A DNA stretch of 64,000 nucleotides from Adiantum capillus-veneris (GCA_014529385.2 CM043969.1:22758446-22822445); one strand, 5' to 3'; counted from the stretch's first letter, positions 13,330 through 24,446 are shown. Notes: generated by a model not told the origin, from the letters alone. Numbers and translations are program-made.

Positions 13330-13662
13330 CTACTCCAAATTTGATGCCATATCCAAATTTTGATCCAAGCGTGGTTGATGTGCATAAGCAAGACTTGCTT
13401 TAGCTTTTAGAGCATGTCTTTCTAGAATCTTAATTCTAGAAAATGGTCCTTCTTTGTTGGATATCCATGACCAAACAATTGCATCTACCGTTTTCCACAC
13501 TTGTGGGTCCTTGCAATTGATAGCCCAAAAACCCTTCCAGCAATTAGTGTAAGATTGAGTATCCGTCATCCCACTCTTTCTTGCACAAGGTGCCCAATAT
13601 TGAGTCAAAAGGTTTTTGTAGTTTGGTGATGTGGGCTCGTTATCAGCGTATGATAAAGCCAT
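13330..13662 (-). pseudogene. Unidentified minus-strand frame
   Basis: A 110-residue open frame with WAINCKDPQVWKTVDAIVW and a basic segment LERHALKAKASLAYAH. It lies between the LINE ORF2 tail and the DUF7869-like relic on the same strand. I do not recognise it with confidence; it could be the C-terminal extension of the DUF7869-like protein or part of a LINE. Confidence 0.3.
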
Positions 13663-13943
13663 TGCAAGCCAAACTGGTTAGATTTCCATGTTACTTGGAG
13701 CTATCATAACAAAGTCACCTTGGTGATCATCAAACATAGGGTCAAACTCTTCCCTTGGTCTATCTCGTTGAGGACCACAAAAATGATCATTCAAATCTTC
13801 AAGGCCTAGGAATCATTCTACTCCTTGTTGTAAGCTCATTGTAGTGGATTGTAGGTGACAAGAGTCTTGAGTTGTTGGCCAAAAAATTTATTACAAGCCT
13901 CCCTCTGATATGGTTGCTTTTCCAAGCTCGTCAATCACTTACT

Positions 13944-14573
13944 CTAGTAATCTATCATAGGTCTATAATACTGTGGCACATTTGAACCATTCCTTAGATT
14001 TTGCCAAAACTTAATATAATTCTTCAACCCTAAAATCACTTCTTCTTGAGCCTTGACATATTCTGCCGTTGGCACCAAAGGTGGATCTCCATGTGGCAAC
14101 ATTGATTGCCTTATATGTCTATTTTCCAAAGAAGAATGCTTCCACTCCAACTTGATACCCCTACATGTGCCTTATACTACATCATTGGTGTCTCATCTTG
14201 CATAAAAAACCTCAATTGAAGTGGTTTGGAATGTCCAACAAGCATGTCTTGTCCATCACAAAGATAACCATCACAATACTGTTCCAAATTAGGGACCTTT
14301 TCAAGCAAAAATGGGGCCAGAGATGAAGATGAGCTATTTCGTAATGTATCCATCAAGTGTAGAAAAGTATATGTTTGTGTAACTCTCAATTTATCTAAAA
14401 ACTTACTGAACATGGCATCTATATCCTCATGTGTATGCCCAACCATCAAAAATCCTGGTTGGATGGTTTTGAAAACACCCCTTGCAACAAGAAATGACAA
14501 ATAGGCAAATAAGTATCGATTTTTGTTTTCCCTTGCACAATTATCCAATTGTAGTAGCAAGTTCTCTAGCAAC
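13944..14573 (-). pseudogene. DUF7869-like gene relic, interrupted by element A
   Basis: Minus-strand frame from 14573 towards 14177 contains QLDNCARENKNRY, then VGHTHEDIDAMFSKF, and a second frame (14150-13944) continues with HGDPPLVP, VKAQEEVILGLKNYIKFW and VPQYYRP. The LDNCxRENKN...VGHTHEDID pattern is what I associate with the DUF7869 family of transposon-like proteins; the spaced D, H and E/D residues suggest an RNase H-like fold, which is inference. A frameshift near 14160 breaks it. Element A is inserted at 14574: the frame resumes on the far side (about 24930 onwards, minus strand, KLLEN leading into LLLQLDNC), and CAAC is duplicated at both borders. Confidence 0.55.
14570..14573. repeat. 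Target site duplication CAAC (left; right copy 24926-24929)
   Basis: Identical CAAC abuts the TG and CA ends of element A. Most Ty3 elements give 5 bp; 4 bp is also seen for the solo LTR at 42471-45093. Confidence 0.75.
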
Positions 14574-14869
14574 TGACGGCCGGTTTTTGAAACCGCCACT
14601 ACGAGAACCAAACCCCACGAGGTGGAGAGCATATTACCAAGAGAAAAAAAAAAGTTTCTTTAACATTCACCACCCCTAGGCTTAACCACTGGTGGGGTGC
14701 CACCAATTCGGCCACATCTCCCCATTAGCACCAGGGCCTGCTCTCTCTCTCCTACTGCTCGGCTCTGCCAACCCACTCTTTCTCACTTACCCTGTCGCTG
14801 CATCACCCGGCCCAATGGGCGCATTAAAAAAACATTTCCTATATTCCCTAGCGGGCCGCCAGTTTTGTA

Positions 14870-14874
<5 letters not shown>

Positions 14875-14965
<91 letters not shown>

Positions 14966-15183
14966 CTCGTCCATATCCCAGCCCAGCAAGCCGCCATACC
15001 TCACCCCTTCCTCTTCCCTCTCGTCCACACCCCCTCAGCTCCACTCTCCTCCCTATCCCCCACCCCCCCCCTTTTTCTTCCTACCGGCGGACCACTGCCC
15101 TATCCTCCCCCCTATCTTCTCCTTCCTCAATTAGCTCTCACTCTCTCCCCCCTTGAGTGAGCGGCCCTGCGGGCATAGAAGAG

Positions 15184-15276
<93 letters not shown>

Positions 15277-15371
15277 ACATTCCCTCCACATAACCTCTTA
15301 TCCAAATCCCCCCCCCTCACTCACACACTCTCTCTCACTCTCTTCCCCATGGTGGGAACCCGCCACAATGT

Positions 15372-15428
<57 letters not shown>

Positions 15429-15461
15429 ACTATACCCCCCCCTTTTCCCCTCCATTCTCAT

Positions 15462-15496
<35 letters not shown>

Positions 15497-15604
15497 TTCT
15501 TGCTCTCTATCGCCCACGGGCCACCCAAGCCCCTCGCTCCCTTAGACGCCATCTCGCACTCTCTCTGCTCAAGCCGAAAGGACGCAAGCAACTCCACCAG
15601 GGCC

Positions 15605-15701
<97 letters not shown>

Positions 15702-15782
15702 CCACCCTCACCGCCACCCTCGCCCCTCGCCCCTCGGACTCTCTCTCACGCTCTCTTTGCCACAGCCCGAAGGCGCATAATA

Positions 15783-15864
<82 letters not shown>

Positions 15865-16050
15865 CACACCACACACCACACACACCCCGCCCTCTCTCGC
15901 TCTCTCGTTGTCACCATAGCCGCACGCCCTGTCTCTCTCTCAAAACTTTCTCGCTCTCAGCCCAAAGGCGTGCAGTAGGGTAAACAAAAACTCTCTCTCT
16001 CTCTATCACACACACATACACACACACACGCATACAACACCCCCCCCCCC

Positions 16051-16144
<94 letters not shown>
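14875..16144. repeat. Cluster of long (CT)n tracts and poly-C in the 5' LTR
   Basis: Pure CT runs of roughly 50 to 95 bp separated by C-rich, T-rich spacers with conserved phrases such as GAAGGCG and CCCGAAGG, plus C34 at 15463-15496. Strong pyrimidine bias on one strand over 1.3 kb. Open frames here are repeat artefacts. Array lengths in the assembly may be unreliable. Confidence 0.97.
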
Positions 16145-16145
<1 letters not shown>

Positions 16146-16807
16146 ATTCCCACTCTCCCGCTCTCTTTTTTGTGCGTTATAGTCAGCTCGTTGAAAAAAA
16201 GGAAAAACGAAAAAAACATAATGTATATGCATATATACTAAATATATATACCACCTATTCCCGTGCACACCTCGCCACATACACCCACACATCTATACAC
16301 TCACACACACCTGATCGACACATACACATACACGCACACGCATATACGCACACCCCAAGAAAAACATATGAAGGAAACATATAAAAACAGAAGGACATCG
16401 ACGACATCAACAAAAAGAAAGGCGGCGGCCAAGTCGCACGTTGCCGACACCAAAACAAGAAAAGGCACCGAGGGCATGCCTCGGCCGACCCCGAAAGTGA
16501 TGAATGCGCTACACCGACGCACCAGCTAGGCCGCCATTCACCAGTATGGCATCCACGACGCCCTCTTCAGCAAAACCCGTAGGTTGTCGTCTTTTTTTTT
16601 CCAGTTTCAAACCAAATCTTGTAAAAAATCGCAAATTTTATAAATTAGAGAGGTGATGGTCACAAAGGCCCACCTAGAGGTTTTCCTTATAATATTTCCC
16701 AAGACAAAGCAAAAGGGTCAACCACCCAGGGCCCACACCTTGCTTTGTCTCTCGTGATTAGATTATCCTAATCAAATCAGATTACCCTAATCTAAAGCAG
16801 CCAGCAC

Positions 16808-16818
16808 CTATAAAAAGG
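16808..16818 (+). promoter_or_regulatory. TATA box of element A 5' LTR
   Basis: CTATAAAAAGG lies about 550 bp before the LTR end, in a GC-richer context, at the position expected of the U3/R promoter. The 3' LTR has lost it. Confidence 0.65.
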
Positions 16819-17333
16819 CACTGAGAGGTCACTATCGGGGGGGCAAGTTCATCTGAGGTCAGCACTTGGTAGTATTTTGGTGGGAGAAATTGGCAACATT
16901 TGCATCATGAGAGAGGGGACTTAGTGTAGCGATTTTCTTGGGAATTTGTAATATGTAAAGAAGCTATGTCTACATCTCAACACAATGGTCGATGCACACA
17001 CATTCATGTTAGCAAGGTTCTCGTGTTGATGAGTCATCTCTAGAGAACGCACCAAGTAGGCTCTCTATCTCTCCCTCTATCACCATGAATTGCCACCTCG
17101 TCGGAATATGGTTGCTGTAAATATTGCAAGAAAATAATTCTCCCTCACACCCCCGAGGGTTTTCATCACACCTGTGTGTGTGTGTGTGTGTGTGTGGAGA
17201 GTCCGTGATATATCAAATCACCGTTGTCTGCGTCCTAGCCACTCAAAGCTAGGTGGTGCCCCCTGTTCGCTTCACCATGATCGGCTTGCGGCGTGCATCG
17301 ACTCCCAGCATTTTCAAGGCCGTCGATGGGGTT

Positions 17334-17888
17334 AGTCGGACTGAGCTTGGTTCCTCTGACTCGTTGACTCTTTCTTGCATGCGTAGCTTCTTGTCTTTAA
17401 GGCGGGTTACTTCCACTGCCAACTCATATGTTGCAGGAAACCTTCCCTTCACCTTCTCCTTAAGCGGCGACCACAAGCCAGCAATGAAACGGTCGTTCTT
17501 TAGGAAATTAGGCGCTCCTTCACCTTCCTCCAGTGAGGCAACCCATATCTCCCACAAATCCACAAACTTGGACTCGTAGGTGACATACTCTAGTAGATCT
17601 CCCTGCTTTAATTCCGTCAGTAGCTGCCATAGCTTTTCTGAGGTTGTGTCTCCACCAAAAGTCTCCACAAAGGCAGAACGTAATACATCCCATGCATTTT
17701 TGGTAGCTTGGGGCAAAGCATTGTACTAAGACTTGGCCTCTACTTTCATCATAGAGGAAAAATTTGTAGTCGTGAGGTGTCATCATCCTTGTTGGAAACC
17801 ACACAAGCGATTTCGAAATCATACAGAAAGTCGGTGGTGACGTCTTCTCCCCTCTTTCCACTCAACGTGGGGAAAAAACACTTGCCAT
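17334..17888 (-). pseudogene. gag: Gag N-terminal half of element A, inverted
   Basis: The minus-strand start reads MASV at 17888, the same start as gag of element B at 55540. A frameshift in a T run follows immediately, then PTLSGKRGEDVTTDF, ACVVSNKD, and in another frame YESKFVDLWE and KVKGRFPATYELAVE, all aligning with element B gag (YESKFVDLWEWW, KVKGRFPATYELAVEIAR). Gag would form the retrotransposon particle. At least two frameshifts and the inversion destroy it; the C-terminal half is at 19293-19887. Confidence 0.9.
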
Positions 17889-17892
17889 GGTA

Positions 17893-18216
17893 GTGACTCA
17901 GAAAATTATAAACTTTTTTTTTTAATAGATTTTAATAACAATAGCGGCTCATAGCGGCTTTTTACAATGTTGGGTGGATAGATTAAAACAAGATAAAGAT
18001 GGAAACATTGAAGGAGTAGTGGTAATCCAATATGGGGAGAATGATAGGGTTTGGGGAGCTAAGGATTTCTCCTAGCACCGCAACACCGAACAAATACACA
18101 ATCTTCAGTTGGTAGAAGATTTTCCTATCTACATAAATATTCACATGCATATGTTGCAAAACTCTAAACAGAAACGTTGTTGGCCCATTTTCCACCATGC
18201 ACAGAGGGTGGGGCAC
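17893..18216 (-). other. AT-rich segment related to 63755-63982
   Basis: Lies between the inverted leader and gag. The minus strand encodes LFGVAVLGEILSSPNPIILP, similar in order to LFGPQRLNEILLSPDPIILP at 63755-63982. The two lie in opposite orientation relative to their Ty3 hosts, so a separate small repeat is likely. Identity unknown. Confidence 0.4.
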
Positions 18217-18219
18217 TTA

Positions 18220-19193
18220 CTTATACTCTTACCGTGCCGGTGTTGATGAGTTGGCACATCCACAGGAGGTTGTCGCCTTTCATAGGCTCCACTTTTCCTT
18301 CGTCATTGCTCAGCTCCTACGGGGTGATGGCGACACGTATGACTACTCCTAGCCTTTTGGCTAGTAGCAACTGCAGATAGTAACCATAGTCGGCACGTTG
18401 CATGAACTCCACTCCATTAAGTTGTAACTCGTCTCCAACCCACTGGGTTTCACCTGTGGTGGAGAGCTTCTTCAGGATGAACTATACGAGCAGACGAAGA
18501 AGGTCCTCTACCCGTCTTCCAAAACAACGAGAGTAGTAGCCAAACCACTCTTCCTTCGGGCATGGAAACTTTCTTACCACTTTTGCTTCAGGATTGTCGA
18601 AATGGACTAGCAGTACTCGCATGCGTTGTACGAATCGATAGGCAACCTTCTGCCGCTTAGCCTTGGATGACCTTCTCTTTGGCAATCTGGGTACGACCTG
18701 GCTTTCCAAACTTGAAGCACTCGCACGGCGAGATGCTTCTCCCTTTGGGGTCATGTGTTTTCAAACTGGCTTAGCCTTTCCTTACCTTTGGCTCGAGCAA
18801 CCCCTTTAGGCCATCTTGGAGTAGAGGTTATACCTTTGATTGCAGTTTCCTTAGGGAAGAGAGGCCTTACCGTTTTCTTTCCTCCTTTGATATGGACGAC
18901 CTCCTCGCGATGAATGTTGATGTAGACGATTTCAGCCCCTTCGCTGCCTTCGTTGTTGGCACTCATTGACAGTGTGCTTTGGTTGACAACAGTGATAGCA
19001 CTTCATATGCCTCCCACATGATGCTCTCAATTTGTGGTTAGAATGAGCAACACGAGATGGGGATCTTACCTCTTGAATACTGACAACACTACGTACAGCC
19101 TGGTAGTAGTACTTCAATGAAGGTAGCTAGTGCCTCTTTAGTCTCCACCTCTTCCGTCCTCCAGTTAGAGAACTCCTTCAGCCATTCGTCCAT
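18220..19193 (-). pseudogene. Leader ORF region of element A, inverted, with CCHC motif
   Basis: A minus-strand ATG at 19193 begins MDEWLKEFSNWRTEE, matching MDEWLEGFANWTTEE of the element B leader ORF (54755). Downstream, in shifted frames, are a CCHC zinc knuckle CYHCCQPKHTVNEC (about 18960-19005), a basic stretch (PKRRSSKAKRQK) and KEEWFGYYSRCFGRR. An ORF ahead of gag is known in some Tat/Ogre-type elements, which fits the phylogenetic hints from Pol. The knuckle segment has no obvious match in element B's leader. Function unknown; broken by stops. Confidence 0.6.
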
Positions 19194-19249
19194 GACTGAT
19201 GATATGTGTTGCTTTCAACATTGTAAACTGAAGGTTTCCAAGAAGCCCT

Positions 19250-19268
19250 CCTCAGTGGGGGCACCAAA
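19250..19268 (-). other. Primer-binding site of element A (inverted)
   Basis: The minus strand reads TTTGGTGCCCCCACTGAGG directly after the LTR terminus, identical in its core to the PBS of element B at 54682. I did not identify the cognate tRNA. Confidence 0.75.
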
Positions 19269-19292
19269 TGACATGTGCAAAGCGCGACACAA

Positions 19293-19887
19293 ACATAGAG
19301 CCAAACCACACGAGGCATCAGAAGAGCAGCAAGACCTGCTGACTCGCATCACTACCCAACTCGAGAGTTTATCCATGCATCTGGTGTAGCAAGGACATGC
19401 ACCTATCAGAAATTTAGAACAAGGAAGAGGACAACGAAGGCAAAACCAAGAGTACCACCGCTATAATTGAGGGGAAGACGGCCATGGCATGTACTACTGC
19501 CCACATCCAAGAAGGAAAAATTTCAATAGAGGAGGGAGACAAAATCAAATCTCTCTACCAAGGGCAAGTCCACCACCACCCAGGCAACCAGGGCTGATTC
19601 CACCGATCCAAATCCTTAGACCACCTATACAACAACCACAACCACAACCTCTTATTCCACCGCTACCCCTGCCACCTGCTGTAAACCAAGTGGTGAGTGT
19701 TATTATCTTGGAAGCTAAAGGGAAGGCAAAGGTAGAAGAACCAATTCGAGAGAATTACAAAGGGAAAGCAAAAGGAGAAGAAGTGGATGCCATGGGGGTG
19801 AAGCATGCCAGGCACAAAGAAGCCTCTCAAAAAGAAGAGAAAATGAAAGGAAAAGGCGAGTCTAGCAAGCAGGCATCTAAGCCATGA
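19293..19887 (+). pseudogene. gag: Gag C-terminal half of element A
   Basis: Continues gag after the inversion: EEQQDLLTRITTQLESL matches DDQQDMLAHITDQLQNL in element B, followed by a nucleocapsid knuckle whose second Cys codon is now TGA (19468-19470; YN-stop-GEDGHGMYYC versus CYNCGEDGHGMYYC in B). Another stop, TAG, is at 19387-19389. A Pro-rich stretch and a basic tail follow. The frame ends at TGA 19885-19887, followed by CGG, and pol continues in the same frame. Confidence 0.9.
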
Positions 19888-22800
19888 CGGAAGATAGACA
19901 TCATGGATTTTTCACTAGGTGAGTATGCTAAACCATATGACTTAGTTCAGGATGTGTTAATGCAGGGCCCGAAGATAACTTGGCCCCAATTACTCCACCT
20001 TGCACCAAGGATGAGGAGGCAATGGACGAAGATGGTAAGGACAAGGAAATCAAGACCAAGGATAGGTGGGGCTATCTCTGGGAGGGATCTCGATGACATC
20101 CTACCAACCATGGACAACCACATCAAGGGGCAACAAATCTCAAACTTCTACATAGATGGTGGCGCACAAATATGCATCATGAGTGAAAAAATGATGCGCC
20201 ATCTAGGCCTAGAGGTGAGTAGGCCGGCACCCTGCCAAGCCAAAATGGCAAATAACGTAAGAGAGAAATGCGTAGGCATTGTGAATGCGGTCAAAGTAAA
20301 GGCATTCAATACAGAAGTGGAGGTAGATATTTTTATCAATCAACACAAAGGGGAGGGCTACCCTATCATTCTTGGGAGACCCTGGCTCATGGCTATGGAA
20401 GCTAAGCAGGACTAGAGTATCGGAATGATTCAGATGAAGGACGCTAAATGGAAGTCCATATTCCACGACATGAGGATTGGGAAGCATGCAACATGATCTT
20501 GGAGGCTTCAGAAGATGAGTCCACCAGTGATTATTTGTCCACCTCAAGAGAAGAGACAACAACAACTGAAGAAAGTGACAGTAGCATCGAAGTGATGGGG
20601 GTCATCCTAAAAGACCCAAAAAGATTGACACAATCTGAAGCACCACCGGTAAACCAAGAAGGGCCATTAGGTACGAAATCCTTTGAGGATACAAGTAAGT
20701 TACATGGATGCTCTCCAATCAGTTAACCGATGAAGAGAGGAAGGAATATGTCTCCATGTTAGGTAACTTCACTACATTGTTCATTGATGGTGATGATAAG
20801 ATCACAGGAATCACAGTAGTACAACACCGCATAAAACTCAAAGAAGGAAGTAAACCCGTAGTGCAAAAGCTCAGAAGAATTGGGGTAATCCAACAAGAGG
20901 CACTACTCAAAGAAGTGAGGAATTTGCTACAGGCAGGTTTCATCTACCCCGTCGAAGACTTAGAATGGGTCTCTCCAGTAGTAGTCACACCAAAGAAGAA
21001 TGGCAAGTGGAGAGTTTGTGTGGACTATAAACCTCTCAATGCAGCCACAAAGAGGAATCACTTTCCCCTCAAATTCCAAGATGAAATTCTCAATGAAGTG
21101 GCAGGTCATGAGCGCTACATAGTATGTGATGGCTACTCAGGATACTTTCAGATTAGCATTGCGGAAGAAGACCAGAAAAAGACAACTTTCATAACACCTT
21201 GGGGATGCTTTGCTTACAGAGTGATGCCTTTTGGCCTCACTAAAGCTCCGGCCACATTCCAGCCCTATGTGACTTTTGTCTTCCAACCATACTTTCGAAC
21301 GTCAATACGGGTATTCATAGATGATTTTTGCATCTATAGTTCACTCTCCCTCCATTTGAGAAAAGTCTATGATGGCCTGACCAGGCTGCAAACCTTGGGT
21401 GGCCAGCTCAACGTGGATAAGTGTCACATTGGTGAAAGCAAAGTCACTCTCCTTGGCCATGTGATTTCAGCAAAAGGGATTGAGGCTGACCCTAGCAAGA
21501 TCCAAGCTCTGGTATCTTTGTCATCACCCACCATCGCTAAGCAGTTGGTTTCTTTCCTTCAGAAGATAAGATACTTAAGCAGGTTCATTCACTTGCTATC
21601 TCAAGTGGTTCTCCCTCTACAAAAAGTCACCCAGAGGGATGTCTTCTCATGGAGGGAAGAAAATGAGCAACAATTTACCAAAGTAAAGCAAACCCTAGCC
21701 ACGCTTCGCACCATTTCACCCCCCAGATGGGACGAGCCATTTTATGTGAACCCCAGTGTAGGAAGTGATACACTCAGAGCCGTACTAATGCAAAAGTACC
21801 CCCAAACTTCTTTCATGCGTCCTATCTACTTCTCTAGTCATGTCATGACCCCATCAAAAAAGGGATTCACCACAGTAGAACACATGGTGCTTGCATTAAT
21901 GTTTGCTACCACAAAGTTCCGCTCCTATCTACTGCCTATACCTTTTGTAATTCTGACAATGGAGGAGGGTTTTCCGTATGTAATGTGACACATGGATGTC
22001 TCATCTAGGATCTCTAAATGGATGGTTAGATTACAAGAGTTTGACTACACCATGCAAGTAGAAAACTCCACCAGGGCTAGTCTAGCGGGTATTCTTACTC
22101 ATCGCCACTATGAGAAGAAGCTGAAGGTCAACACGGAAGCAAAAGAGGAGACACCATGGTAGAAAGTCCTAAGCTAGAAAGAGCTCACTCTCTTTTCTTT
22201 GATGGAGCATACAAGAGAACAGTGGACCAGTCTGCAGCTGGCATCGTCATTTTTAATGAGCAACAGGAAAGGGTATTCTCCATCTGGTAGCTATTACACT
22301 CCCACTCCAACAATGAAACAGAGTATGCAAATTTAATTCTTGGGTTAGAACAATGTATTTTGCAAGGGATTCAGTGCCTCAATGTGTTTGGCGATGCTCT
22401 GCTTTTGATAAAGCAGATAAACAAAACTTTGGTTTGTGAAAATCAGGTTTTACTTTGTCAACTACGCCAAGTTAAGGATCTTTTAAGAAAGTTTGAAGCA
22501 GTGCAATTATTTCATGTCCCCAGGATAGAAAATCAGGAGGCAGATGATCTAGCCAAGGAAAGAATACAAGACGTTCCCATAGGAGCAATCAAACTGAAAC
22601 TACCCCTCTTTCAAGGTAGTGATGCTATGCCTGATATTATTAGCTTTCTAGATACAGGAGAATGTCCGGAAGGGTACACTAGGGGCCTAGAAACAGTGGC
22701 TGGTAAGGAAGGCTACAAGATACCGCCTTGTAAACGACCACTTATTTTGTAAGAGCAAGGATCAGATTCTCAGGAGAGTGCTAACCTCCAGTGAGATCAC

Positions 22801-23974
22801 AAAGGTAATTTCAAGTTGCCATGATGGTGCCTGCGGTGGTCATTTTGCTTTAGATATCACCTCTCGAAAGATTCTACAGGCAGGATACTCTTGGCCTAGT
22901 CTGAATAGGGATGTGCATCATTGGTGTAAAACATGCAAGGCTTGTCAAGTGGCCAATGATCGCACACTAACCTATGAGCCACAGACTCCTATCATCTCAT
23001 AGGGTCCATTTGAGAAATGGGAAATAGATGCAGTCATTCCTCTACCAAGGGCCCAATCAAGTAAACTATGCATTCTAGTTGGTGTATACTACATGACCCG
23101 ATGGGTGGAAGCAGCAGCCACCGCCTGCATTACTGTCCAAGAGGTAGCAAAGTTCATATTTGAGCACATCTGTTGCCGTTTTGGCACTCCTCTTGAGATA
23201 ATATCTGATAGGGGACCAGGTTTCAGAGGCGATCTAGTGGGAGAACTGATGAAAAAGTTAGGCATTACACGCCAACATTCCACACCATACTATCCGCAGT
23301 GTAATGGCCTAGTAGAAAAGGTAAACGAAATGATCTGCAAAATCGTCACAAAGTAGGTCAATAACCACACAGGAGACTGGGATAAACATCTCATGGCTTC
23401 TCTATGGACTACCGAACGATGTTCCGAACATAATTAGGTTTCACCCCTTTCCATCTAGTTTACGGAAAGGAGGCAATTTTGCCCATTGAGGTACAAATAG
23501 CCAGCTTACGAGTCATGGCTAGCCAATTACAGTGCCCAATTGTAAATCTCCGCAACCACATCCTGGATCTGGAAAGGCTCCAACTAGATAGGGAAGATGC
23601 AATCAATCACTATGCAGCGCAGGCAGAGTGACGCCAGCTCACCTTCAATCATTCAATCAAGGGCTTAAGGAATTGAGATACGACAACAGATTTGACACAT
23701 GTTAGTATTGAGATACGACAACATATTTGACACCAGGAAGGACAAGAAATTTCAACCTCGATGGGAAGGACCATTCATTGTCAAAAGGCGCTATGAAAAT
23801 GGCAGCTATAAGCTGATGGAAGCAGATGAGAGAATTCACAGGACTAGAGTCAATGGATGGAGGCTAAAAAGGTATTTCCTTAGGTTTGATCCAAAGTTCA
23901 TGTTAGATATTCCAGAAGAGGGGGAACCCTCCAACTCCGCGACTAAAGAATTAGAGGTAGGGCTAGAAGCATGA
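19888..23974 (+). pseudogene. pol: Pol of element A (PR-RT-RNH-aRNH-IN), degenerate
   Basis: Same domain order as element B. Protease FYIDGGAQICIMS near 20140; RT with VCDGYSGYFQI and FIDDFCIYS (about 21320); first RNase H with a Ser-Val-Gly in place of the first catalytic Asp; second RNase H with FDGAYKR, NETEYAN, FGDALLL and NQEADDLA (22190-22560); integrase with HDGACGGHF, CKTCKACQ, ISDRGPGF and NGLVEKV (22810-23330); GPF-type tail at 23699-23974. Stops at about 20413, 21986, 22160, 22750 and 23353, plus frame changes, inactivate it. Confidence 0.93.
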
Positions 23975-23987
23975 ATGCCTCTAGCCA

Positions 23988-24001
23988 GACGGGAGGGCTA
24001 A
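23988..24001 (+). other. Polypurine tract of element A
   Basis: GACGGGAGGGCTAA directly precedes the 3' LTR start; element B has AAAAGGGGAGGGCTAA at the same place. Confidence 0.8.
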
Positions 24002-24167
24002 TGATGACTGGTTTTTGAAACTGCGACTACGAGAACCAAACCCCAAGAAGTGGAGAGCATATTACCAAGAGAAAAAAAAAAGAATTTTCTTTAAAATTCA
24101 CCACCCCTAGGATTAACCATTGGCGGGGCGCCATCAATTCGACCACATCTCTCCATTAGCACCAGAC

Positions 24168-24247
<80 letters not shown>

Positions 24248-24393
24248 CTCCTTGGCTCCACCAACCCACTCTCTCTCACTTACCCTACCGCTGCATCACC
24301 CGGCCCAATGAGTGCATAAAAAAAAACATTTCCTATTCCCTAGGGGGCCGCCAGTTTTGTAATATTCTCTCTCTCTCTCTCTTTCATTATTCA

Positions 24394-24446
<53 letters not shown>

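Larger units (their letters stand above)
14574..17333 (+). repeat. 5' LTR of element A (terminal ~25 bp displaced by inversion)
   Basis: About 2.76 kb here; the last ~25 bp lie inverted at 19269-19292. It matches the 3' LTR from TGAYGRCYGGTTTTTGAAAC through GAGTGAGCGGCCC and again from GAGAGTCCGTGAT to the GGTGGTGCCCC block. Between these lie at least six CT tracts (14875-14962, 15186-15272, about 15374-15423, 15610-15698, about 15784-15860, about 16052-16144) and a run of 34 C (15463-15496). A TATA box is at 16808-16818 and a TG tract at about 17172-17196. Confidence 0.9.
17334..19292 (-). other. Internal inversion in element A
   Basis: Relative to the rest of the element this ~1,959-bp block is reversed. 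Its right end carries, on the minus strand, the last ~25 bp of the LTR, the PBS and the leader ORF start; its left end carries gag up to KDKKLRM. Rejoining the left LTR piece ending GATGGGGTT with TGTGTCGCGC from the block reproduces the 3' LTR order (GGGGTTCGTGTCGCGC). Gag then resumes on the plus strand at 19293. Confidence 0.9.

Noticed and set aside
14783-15920. Long open frames made of alternating Leu-Ser or Arg-Glu residues in both strands
   Set aside because: They are six-frame translations of CT/GA tracts inside an LTR, open only because these repeats lack stop codons.
17249-17333. C-terminal extension of the inverted gag frame
   Set aside because: These residues are antisense of the 5' LTR end; the gag homology stops at the inversion breakpoint.
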